In this document: positions 15,481 through 22,588 of the stretch, piece by piece | How positions within the stretch are numbered: position 1 is the stretch's first letter | How the letters are laid out: every line of letters starts with the position of its first letter | From: Chara braunii | Lineage: Eukaryota; Streptophyta; Charophyceae; Charales; Characeae | NCBI GenBank assembly: GCA_003427395.1 | Contig: BFEA01000038.1 | Location: forward strand, 2,765,160 to 2,787,747 | Direction of reading: 5' to 3' | DNA length: 22,588 bases | Notes under the pieces: generated by a model | What the model was told of the DNA's origin: nothing | Seen by the model: the letters and a program-made list of their open reading frames with translations, nothing else | Databases searched by the model: none | Made by a program: the position numbers and the translations under genes

Positions 15481-15990
15481 GGGACCCCGATGAGACTTCA
15501 TGATTCATGAAAGCATACTTCAATCGTTTGAAGGCTGCCTCACACTCGTCTGTCCATTCCCATGGTGTGTCGAGGTGCGTTAGATCAGTCAAAGGGGCAG
15601 CCACCATACTACAGTTCTTTACGAAATTGCGGTAGTAGCCGGTTATCCCTAAGAATGATCTGGCCTCTGTCACAGACTGAGGTCGTGGCCAATCACGAAT
15701 GCAGGCCACCTTTGCATCTTCAACCCTAACTCCATTGGCGAATACTTCATGAACCAATTATAAGATCTTTGTGCGTTCAAACTAACATTTCTCTTGATTG
15801 ATCTTAAACTTGTGCTGTCTAAGGAGACCTAACACAAGATCTAAATGTTGCGCATGCTCCTCGACAAACTTACTAAAGATGAGGATATCGTCGAGGTACA
15901 CGACGATAAACTTATCTAAGTAGTCATGGAAGACCCTATTCATGGCGTGCTGGAATGTTCCCGGCGCATTGCAAGGCATAACCACATTTG
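15455..15990 (-). pseudogene. Reverse transcriptase, C-terminal two-thirds only
   Basis: The minus strand reads MPCNAPGTFQHAMNRVFHDY, then the catalytic VVYLDDILIFS and LRQHKFKINQEKC. A short broken link (15758-15781) leads into the thumb and connection: GVRVEDAKVACIRDWPRPQS, FLGITGYYRNFVKN, and PWEWTDECEAAFKRLK. The usual FGL before CNAP is missing, and the fingers and the first palm aspartate region are absent. The sequence upstream is gag, not protease. Confidence 0.85.
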
Positions 15991-17652
15991 AGTTTTGGGC
16001 CTCCCCCTGACTCTTTTGTTGACCGCCCTTGCCGCGGCCAGTAGCCTTTCCTTTGGTTATTGCAGCGAGGTTGCTACCCTCTGCACTCTCCTCTCTGCCT
16101 AACTCTATCTCCTCCACAAGATCGGAAAGATCATCGATCTTGGTTTGATTCCCATTGGAATCAACCATCACCAATCGACTACCCTTCTTTTTCTATTCTT
16201 GTGGGGTCTTCTTCTTCCTACCGTCCATTGCAGGTTGCTGTGTTGCTCCTAGCTTAGCCTCTAAGTCCAAGGCCTTCTTGCTGAAGGAGTCAAGAGTGTG
16301 ATAGTCGATGCTTGCTTGAATGACCATCAAGTTCTTGATGTCTGTGGGAAGACATCTTAGGAACATGGTCAGCAGGACATGTGGATCATAACAGACACCA
16401 GGGACAACAATGAGTTTCTCAACGGCAGTGGTGAGCTCTCACGCGGACTTGTATTTTCTAGTATCAAGCCGGTCCAACACATCAGTGGCCTGCTGGGCCT
16501 GCTGAGGGTTGTGCCATCACGCTTCAACCAACTCCATGAAACTCTCTAATGTATGGGTTCGTGCCCAGTCATTCATCCGCCCGCTGAAACCCTTAGATGC
16601 CACTAGTCCATCTAGCCATCTTGCTGCCGAACCCTCAAGATATGAGGCGACAGTATCACCTCTTCTTCTCGCAACGTCCTTTTCACCCTTACCCACATTG
16701 GAACCGTTCTCAACCAGGTGTCGAGTGCCTCATCCTTCTTGTCACCAGAGAAGGTCTGAGGTGGTTTCAGTGGAGTCTTGGGGTACCAAGGCCGCTGTGG
16801 TCAGATCAGTGGGACCGACTGCTGCCCTGTAGCTGCAGCAGCGGGACTTGAGGATGAAGAAGCTGCAGTCTCTGCTGTTGCTGTTGACGTACCACCTGGT
16901 AAGACACATATACAGGGACAAAGGGGCCTGCCATCGCCGGTGAAAGGACTGGGGATGGAAATGCTGCATGAGGCCGTTCACTGGGCCCGCCAAGTATGGA
17001 GGGATGTGGTCCTCCTCTTACCTGGATGGCATTCAGTTCTGGTCAAGGGTATCCTGGATGTCATCCAGTTTGCTATCCATGTATGCATACATGCTCAATA
17101 TGCCCGCCTTGAGGATTTTTGCAGCGTTGTCAAGGATCGAGTCATCTAACCCTTTTGATGCAGCGTTGTCCGCCCTTCTATTCTCTAATCTGGCTTTTCT
17201 ATTTTTAGTCTCTGTTTTTCTTTCGGTAGCTTGCTCGAGTTTTCTCTAACCATAAGTGGATCAACTCCACCTGTTGGAGTTCTATTGCCTCTCTAGTGCG
17301 TGAAGGTGGCTGGCTATACTGCGAGCCTGCAAATCTGACTGGAAGAAGTGCCTACACTCCTCCCACTAGACGTAGCCTGCGAATTGGACGGCATGCCTAA
17401 TGTCTGCTGACCCTGAGATGTACCTGCAAAGGTAGCCATAGCTCCAGCAGTGGCTGCTGCCGCTGCCAGTACTTGCTCGGTTGTTGCTGCTGCGTCCCTA
17501 GCCCTTTGCAAACATTCTGCCCCAGCCTCTCGTTTTATAGCTCTCTTGCCCCCCGATGGTAAAGCTTGATGCACGATGGGTATCCTAAGCAACTCCAATC
17601 GTGTCACCCTTCTCCCTTCAGATCTGTCCTCCCCACTGCCTGATCCACTCAT
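15985..17652 (-). pseudogene. Element A gag, frameshifted
   Basis: Gag forms the virus-like particle. ATG at 17652 opens MSGSGSGEDRSEGRRVTRLE, followed by an Ala-rich stretch (AAATTEQVLAAAAATAG), to a stop at 17314. A retrotransposon gag domain lies in another frame near 16790-16620: KPPQTFSGDKKDEALDTWLR and VKRTLREEEVILSPHILRV. The distal part includes YKS..ELTTAVE and a leucine-rich region (near 16460-16260), then MVMVDSNGNQTKIDDLSDLV and a basic GKATGRGKGGQQKSQ tail (16174-16000). No CCHC knuckle is visible. The gag tail is joined directly to RT. Confidence 0.7.
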
Positions 17653-18929
17653 CAGTTAAGCAAATTACCATCTGCACTATTGCCCTCATTGGGGCCTACC
17701 ACAACATGTGTCTGACCGATTTGAACAATAATTAAAAATAAATAAATATTCGGCAAGTCAACCAGGCTACCGATCAGGTGATGTCAACAAAATATGCACA
17801 GACTGGGCAAATGATCTACTCCTACTTCAATCAGTTCTCTTACAGTGGCATCACACAAACTGGCAATGGTAGACTACTACAGTTCTAAATTCTAATCTAA
17901 TGCTGTCTGTCAGGTGTTAGCGGTCGGTCACACCTCAACTAATAAAAAAATTAAAAAAAATCACTTGCGCAGATGTATGCAGAAATGGAAATAATTGTGT
18001 TTGTGTACGAGCACCAATTGGAACCTTCCCTTCCCCTGTATCTGACGTTCCTGTCTTGCATCATCAAGCAACGGTGTCTTAGGTGTGCATATCGGCCCAC
18101 CCCTGTGCCCAAGAATCCGTTTATGGCCAGAACTGCCCTTCATTTATCCTCGTGTGCAACAAGCCTTACTCCGATGATCTGGCCGATCAAGAGGCAATTT
18201 AAGGACAACCCCCAAAGTCCTCAGGAATTATTTAACATTGCAGACAAGACGACGATCACAGCCAGATATCAGATCCCACCAGAGGTTCTTAATAGACGGT
18301 CTGGTACACGTCTCGCATAGGACTGGCCAGTCCACGTTCCCTCTACAACGCAGCAAAGAGCTCAAAGGACAATGCAACATGGCCTGCGTGCACTACTCCC
18401 GTGGGTTGGCATGGTGACTGTGACCCGTGCTTCGTCCAAGGCCCTTCAGAGGCACCACCCTCTCCTGCTAGATGCGCCACCAAGAAGAATGTCGACTCTC
18501 AAGGTAGAGCACTCACGACTCCTGACCAAGAAGAGGAATCTCAAGTCGAACTCACTTCCTCACAGTAAGAAGAGATTGAGATGGGAAGATAAGGGAAGGG
18601 AACAAAGTACCTGAAGACAGCTGCCCCAACCACAAAGTTCTCACCAATTGAGCCGATGTGCAGTTTGATGACCGGTCATAGCCTCGGTACCACACACAAT
18701 GCAATGGAGTGCCACCTTACCCAAAATGCAATGTCAACATGCTCTCATCATCCCACACACATCCGCTATCGCCACAGCTCCCACGCTGTTGCCACAGCCT
18801 TCCAGCCAGTCTCCCCTCTACCCGGGAGTGCCTAAACATGTCAGCGCCAATGTATCCTCACTGCGTAGAAGCCTCGTCAGCGCACCAAGTAACAAAGTCG
18901 CCAGCACCGGTAACGACGATATCAAACTA
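17653..18929 (-). other. Element A 5' leader, 1.3 kb
   Basis: This sequence between the primer-binding site and the gag ATG shows no supported gene on either strand. It contains AT-rich patches near 17730 and 17945 and a perfect 14-bp palindrome GGACTGGCCAGTCC at 18320-18333. Confidence 0.55.
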
Positions 18930-18941
18930 GCTCCGATACCA
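18930..18941 (-). promoter_or_regulatory. Element A primer-binding site
   Basis: The minus strand reads TGGTATCGGAGC, one base different from TGGTATCAGAGC, the common plant site complementary to initiator tRNA-Met. It lies 3 bases inside the 5' LTR end, as expected. Confidence 0.7.
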
Positions 18942-18944
18942 AAT

Positions 18945-19119
18945 TGCAAGGAATATGAGCGAGAGTGATAGACAGAAATCCAAGTTGCAAAATCACGAAG
19001 TAGCCCAGATAGTCATGTACCAAGCAGAGAACACAATGCACCAAAATACCATTCAAATAAGAGCAATACAATGAACTCGTATGTCAATGTCGACGCTCTC
19101 TGGCCACAACAACACAGTT
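18945..19119 (-). repeat. Element A 5' LTR remnant, about 175 bp
   Basis: Direct repeat of 12460-12634 with 10 substitutions and no indels by eye. It contains only the end of the LTR next to the primer-binding site (U5 side). The U3 promoter and about 930 bp are missing, and the sequence beyond 19119 is unrelated to the 3' LTR. Confidence 0.85.
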
Positions 19120-19189
19120 CAGGAGTAACCTGATTAATCAGAGAAAGGAAAAAGTTGCGGATCTTGGGAAGAAAATACCACTACTACTC

Positions 19190-19216
19190 ACTCAATCAAT
19201 CAATCAATCAACCAAC

Positions 19217-19266
<50 letters not shown>

Positions 19267-19293
19267 ATCAATCAATCAATCAATCAATCAATC

Positions 19294-19354
<61 letters not shown>

Positions 19355-19388
19355 TGATTAACCAATCAATCAATCAACTAATCAATCA
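19190..19388 (+). repeat. Compound (CAAT)n-(CAA)n-(CAAT)n microsatellite
   Basis: A long CAAT tetranucleotide array is split by about eleven CAA units at 19293-19324, with scattered CAAC and CAAG variants. It is about 200 bp in all. Confidence 0.9.
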
Positions 19389-19420
19389 AGCAAATCACCT
19401 TGATTGATCAGTCGATGCAC

Positions 19421-19468
19421 TGATTGATCAGCGGTCCCAACCAATCAACTTTCTCCGCTGATCAATCA
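19421..19468. repeat. Perfect 14-bp inverted repeat
   Basis: TGATTGATCAGCGG (19421-19434) and CCGCTGATCAATCA (19455-19468) form a perfect stem around 20 bases. A third TGATTGATCA occurs at 19401. In element B orientation this lies just after the primer-binding site. Confidence 0.65.
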
Positions 19469-19498
19469 CTTCAGGTCAGTCCTACTTCACTCTGGATC

Positions 19499-19510
19499 GC
19501 TCCGATACCA
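19499..19510 (-). promoter_or_regulatory. Element B primer-binding site
   Basis: The 12 bases are identical to the element A site (TGGTATCGGAGC on the minus strand), and the site lies 3 bases inside an LTR end (TGATGCATG at 19514). Confidence 0.65.
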
Positions 19511-20351
19511 AACTGATGCATGCTCATCTGAAGATGAGCGGTGCAGATGTCCAAGGAGCACCAGTGTGATGAACAGGACTCAAAACAAGACGAGATAATG
19601 CAATGTAGCACAGCAGAAGACTCAAAGATATGACCTGACAGATCAGATCCAGACTTGACTCACACAATCATCATCACACACGTCACACAGCAAGGAGGGA
19701 AATCATACACAAAAGAAATATCCCTCCTTGTGCATGCATATGGGGAGAAACCACGGATGATGAAGGGGGAGGAGAGACAAAGATGGAGAGGGGAAATAGG
19801 TCAAGAGTAGAACTCGTAGTCGTCCAAGAAATAGTTTCCCGTCAAATGTCCAACGAATGTTTGTCCTCGAAAATGTCGAATCAGAGCCTGCGCTCCACGG
19901 CCCGAAATAGTCACTGCCTGAAATCTCTCTCTCCCTCCCTCTCTCTCTGGAGAAGAGAAGAAAAGAGGGAGGAGGAGAAGAAGAAGAAGAAGAATAGTGC
20001 CTATGGAGGGGCGGAGAAGAATCAGGAGAAGAAGGAGAAGAAGATGAAGAACTCTCCTCTCTCACATGCTCCTGATGATGATGCCACGAATACTGACCAG
20101 CGAAGGTGATGACTCGCGATGCAGGTCGCTGCTGAAGGCCGGTCCATGACCTGTATGAAGTCCCAGCTATGGCGCCCAGGTAAGTCTCTCTCTTCCCTCG
20201 TGGACGTGGCATCCACAAATCTCTCCACTCCAGCCTGCTTCTCTACTCCTCTAACTCTGCTCTATTACAGCTCTCCCCAAACTGGCGCTGCTCAAGCAGC
20301 GTAACGCCCAACTGAGGCTCCAGCCCGAATGTCCTCAAAGTGGAGGACTGG

Positions 20352-20371
20352 CCCAGCTATATATCGCTGGG
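20352..20371 (-). promoter_or_regulatory. TATA box between inverted arms in LTR B
   Basis: The minus strand reads GATATATA between the 6-bp arms CCCAGC and GCTGGG. Transcription would run toward 19514. The position within the LTR suits a U3 promoter. Confidence 0.55.
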
Positions 20372-20397
20372 ACTGGCTGAGCAGTCCTCGGTCTGTG

Positions 20398-20438
20398 ATC
20401 AGGACCGTCGGATCTGATGTCCGATCGATGGTCCTGAT
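20398..20438. repeat. Inverted repeat upstream of the LTR B TATA box
   Basis: ATCAGGACC and GGTCCTGAT form a perfect 9-bp outer stem, and TCGGA/TCCGA form an inner one. It lies about 30 bp upstream of the TATA box in element orientation. Confidence 0.6.
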
Positions 20439-20537
20439 TGCAGGCCCCAGTCCTGGTCCTATGATCCTGGCCAAAAACGGCCTGCCTGGGTCCCTACCGG
20501 ACGTCCAGGCAATCCTGCTGATGCAGCAGGGTCCTGA

Positions 20538-20579
20538 GGACTGGGCCAGGCATGAACAGACGAATGCCTGGTCCAGTCC
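20538..20579. repeat. 16-bp inverted repeat in LTR B U3
   Basis: GGACTGGGCCAGGCAT pairs with ATGCCTGGTCCAGTCC around a 10-base loop; all 16 positions pair if one G-U is allowed. Confidence 0.7.
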
Positions 20580-20803
20580 CACATACGGACAAATCTGAAC
20601 CTGGCCTACAACGGCCGAACCTATCAAGAAGCAAAAATAGTAAATGTTGGGGGCCTGGCCTGGAATATGGCCGTGGGCCTCCAGGTCGCTCACCAAAAAT
20701 GGGTGCGCGGCCTGCGGCCCTGGAACAACCATCGGGCCCCAAAACAGGGCCCGTGTAGCGGCCTCAGCATGCTACAGCCAGACTGTGTGGTTGGACTTAC
20801 ACA

Positions 20804-21034
20804 GACTCTGTCTGGGTGTGTGTGTGTTTTAGATTTTCACCACAACAGCCCCTGTTCCACGCAGATGAGTAGATCCAAAGTCGAAGTAGCTTTAGTCCTA
20901 TTGCAGACAACGAATCGCACTTGAGATGAGCCAATTCGACAAGGAAACAGTTTTACCTCTAGCAAGCAACCTGGGGCACAATAGATCCATCATATCCCTT
21001 TCTTAACTATCTTTACTTTGGCTTCCTTTGGGGT

Positions 21035-21043
<9 letters not shown>
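20804..21043. other. Intergenic, no gene seen
   Basis: Begins near a short GTGTGTG tract and ends with the palindrome GGGGTACCCC (21030-21039). Nothing else is recognised. Confidence 0.5.

Positions 21044-21066
<23 letters not shown>
21044..21066 (+). repeat. T23 homopolymer
   Basis: A run of 23 T followed by AAAT and the left target-site duplication of the SINE candidate. A T/A junction is the preferred nick site of L1-type endonucleases. Confidence 0.85.
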
Positions 21067-21070
21067 AAAT

Positions 21071-21678
21071 AGCATGATTTCGAGTAGTGGTTAGTGGTTG
21101 GGTGTTAGGCGTATACGATTCCCATGGGCGGGGTTCAGGTTGATCTCACGATGCTTGTGGGCTGGGCTTCAACCGGGTTGGTGTCTGTCTTTGTGAGTTG
21201 CCACTGAGGGGTCGACTGGGCGTGAGTCTGGGGAAGGGCTTCTAGGTAGGGTGTCATCTTAGGCAGGGGAGGGAGGGTTGTCGCATTGATGTAGAAGGGT
21301 GGCTTCACCACCCATAGAGTCTGCACGATGTGATACAGGGGGGGAATGACCGTGTACCCCTCCTGTATCTGGGCCGTCCTCGAGATTCGGGGGGTCCCTA
21401 TAGTAGCGCCCGGGGGGAGTGTCTACCATGCCTCAGAAGGCGCAGGTTGGTGAGGTCTAGGTCTAGATAGAGAGGTCTGGGTCGCATCGCTGTACTTCCG
21501 ATAAGATTAGGATATAACAGGTCACGAGTGACACCCCCTGGGGGAAGACTGTCCTTGGGGTTGTCACAACCCATCCTATCCCCTCACTGGTTGAGTACAA
21601 TGACAGACACCTCCCGAGGCCTAGCATCCACCCTCTACCATGACATAGACCTTAAAAAAAAAAAAGAAGCATGATTTC
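21071..21678 (+). mobile_element. SINE candidate with poly(A) and 11-bp target-site duplications
   Basis: AGCATGATTTC occurs at 21071-21081 and again at 21668-21678, right after an A12 run (21654-21665). Between them lie 586 bp. The start resembles a tRNA: an A-box-like GTAGTGGTTAG (21085-21095) and, about 45 bases on, a weak B box GGGGTTCAGGTTG (21130-21142). No ORF of note is present. Together these suggest an RNA polymerase III retroposon mobilised by an L1-type LINE. It is longer than most plant SINEs, and the B box is degenerate. Confidence 0.6.
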
Positions 21679-22167
21679 ATTATATGGGCGAAAGGAGGAC
21701 GGGAATCCCTCCACATCTCAACGCGGAATACAGGGGCCAATACCCAGCTTAGGCTCATACTGGAAAACGGGTCCAGTGTCCCCTGCTTCAGCAATTCGGG
21801 GTACCCCTTTTGTTTGTTCTTGCAGCGCCCCTTTTACTGTGCCTCTCACGTAAAACGCTGGCCACGCCAGCTGCCCACATCCCCGTGTGCCTTAACGGCA
21901 CACTTGCACGTTACAGAAGGAGGCAGAGTAAAGGGGGAGGTATACTCCTGTTCATTATTTTGTTTGTTCTCTTAATGATACTCATTAATATACATTTAAT
22001 AGTAGTACACAAGGAGAGGGAGGAAGAAAAGGGGTAGAAGATGAAGTTCTGTAGGAAGCTAGGGGCGGGGGAGGGAGAAAGAGTAGAGAAGGGAAATGGA
22101 GGGGTAAAGGACAGAACAGAGGAATGCCGAACTTCACAGGGTTCTCAATACTCACCGTTGGAGCAGA
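21679..22167. other. Intergenic, no gene seen
   Basis: Contains hairpin motif copy 6, a second GGGGTACCCC (21798-21807) and a purine-rich stretch at about 22007-22130. Open frames are short and have no recognisable content. Confidence 0.5.
21758..21782 (+). repeat. 25-bp dispersed hairpin motif, copy 6
   Basis: TACTGGAAAACGGGTCCAGT followed by GTCCC. The outer stem pair G-C of the other copies is A-T here, changed on both sides so that the 6-bp stem is kept. Confidence 0.65.
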
Positions 22168-22524
22168 CTATTCTAGGCCAGTCAGCGTTTGGGTTGGAGG
22201 AAATCTTGAGTTGAGGAGCAGCTGTTGCCTATGGTAAGTGGCCACCTCCACAGACCAGACAGGACCGGTTCGGTTTTGAACTGTGGAAGCACCGCATCCA
22301 ATTCTCGCAGTTGCAGTTGCTGCATCGAATGGCACAGCGTAGACAGATGTCACAGGCCACATGGCTCCTACTGTCCTACATGCTAGAGACACAGAGGCAT
22401 GCCAACCGCAATTGTATAGGCATTGCCGTTCCAACCCATCTACAAATTGGACATGACATGTCAGAGTGCCGTACATGAGTGCAATGTCGACTGTCATCAT
22501 ACGTATAAAAACAAAAACTTGCAT
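22168..22524 (-). CDS. Unrecognised 118-codon open frame
   Basis: It starts with ATG (22524) and has a hydrophobic start (MQVFVFIRMMTVDIALMYG), then several Cys (C23, C35, C39, C49) and a Thr/Ala-rich middle. I do not recognise a family. It lies just inside a (TG)n microsatellite, with no promoter or poly(A) signal seen and no second exon identified. It may be chance. Confidence 0.2.
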   Translation of the reverse strand: MQVFVFIRMMTVDIALMYGTLTCHVQFVDGLERQCLYNCGWHASVSLACRTVGAMWPVTSVYAVPFDAATATARIGCGASTVQNRTGPVWSVEVATYHRQQLLLNSRFPPTQTLTGLE

Positions 22525-22527
22525 GGA

Positions 22528-22530
<3 letters not shown>

Positions 22531-22588
<58 letters not shown>
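22531..22588 (+). repeat. (TG)n microsatellite at window end
   Basis: 29 perfect TG units run to the last base, so the true length is unknown. Confidence 0.95.

Larger units (their letters stand above)
12460..19119 (-). mobile_element. Element A: decayed Ty3/gypsy chromovirus
   Basis: Read on the minus strand, the order is 5' LTR remnant (19119-18945), primer-binding site, 1.3-kb leader, gag, partial RT, RNase H, integrase with chromodomain, polypurine tract and 3' LTR (13561-12460). The RT-RNaseH-integrase order and the C-terminal chromodomain define a Ty3/gypsy chromovirus. Over the ~174 shared LTR bases I count 10 substitutions, about 6 percent. Many stops, frameshifts and an internal deletion make it non-autonomous. 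Confidence 0.85.
19120..19498 (-). other. Leader fragment of element B
   Basis: Between the broken edge of element A and the element B primer-binding site. It holds the compound microsatellite and a 14-bp inverted repeat. No gene is seen; the open frame of S, I, N and Q residues is microsatellite. Confidence 0.5.
19514..20803 (-). repeat. Element B LTR (5' LTR, minus orientation)
   Basis: The inner end is fixed by the TG at 19514 beside the primer-binding site. On the minus strand a GC-rich U3 with inverted repeats leads to a TATA box at 20358-20365, then a pyrimidine- and CT-rich transcribed part and the end GCATGCATCA. The outer end is not fixed; CA at 20802-20803 (CTTACACA) is one candidate. 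No partner LTR lies in the window, so it may be a solo LTR with a leader stub or the end of an element cut off by element A. Confidence 0.55.

Noticed and set aside
19155-19361. 68-codon frame of Ser, Ile, Asn and Gln repeats
   Set aside because: It is the CAAT/CAA microsatellite read as codons.
19190-19388. CRISPR-like array
   Set aside because: The units are 3-4 bp with no spacers; this is a simple microsatellite.
20177-20185. CAG|GTAAGT, a perfect 5' splice donor on the plus strand
   Set aside because: It lies antisense within LTR B, and the short ORF before it has no recognisable content; probably chance.

Overview
This window looks like nuclear DNA from a green-lineage eukaryote and is almost entirely transposon-derived. 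I see no operon structure and no clear host gene. The evidence is two non-LTR (LINE) retrotransposon ORF sets, poly(A) tails, a chromodomain-bearing Ty3/gypsy element, two primer-binding sites resembling the plant initiator tRNA-Met site, tRNA-like SINEs, long microsatellites, an 850-base assembly gap and a plant-type telomere-like motif (TTTAGGG). The mix would suit a repeat-rich charophyte alga such as Chara, but that is an inference from style and cannot be proved here.

Layout. Bases 1-739: non-coding repeats, including three copies of a 25-bp hairpin motif and a 41-bp tandem duplication. Bases 740-7008: LINE-A (+), with an ORF1 lacking its start, an ORF2 intact through endonuclease and reverse transcriptase, a decayed C-terminal part, a structured 3' UTR and a 27-A tail. 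Bases 7079-9322: LINE-B (-), a fragment from a different LINE lineage with a 747-codon open frame that has lost endonuclease and RT. Bases 9323-12459: low-complexity and SINE-like DNA around the assembly gap.

Bases 12460-19119: a decayed minus-strand Ty3/gypsy chromovirus (element A). It has a complete 1.1-kb 3' LTR, polypurine tract, broken pol and gag, a long leader, a primer-binding site and only about 175 bp of its 5' LTR. Protease and the first part of RT are missing, so gag joins directly onto the RT palm. Bases 19120-20803: the leader, primer-binding site and LTR of a second minus-strand LTR element (B), with a TATA box and several strong inverted repeats. Bases 21071-21678: a roughly 590-bp plus-strand SINE candidate with an A tail and 11-bp target-site duplications. 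The rest is anonymous sequence ending in a (TG)n tract at the window edge.

The best candidates for something undescribed are the 25-bp hairpin motif dispersed at six or more sites, the poly(A)-signal-in-a-loop hairpin in LTR A, the inverted-repeat-rich U3 of LTR B, and the two tRNA-like SINE families. All coordinates and alignments were made by eye.
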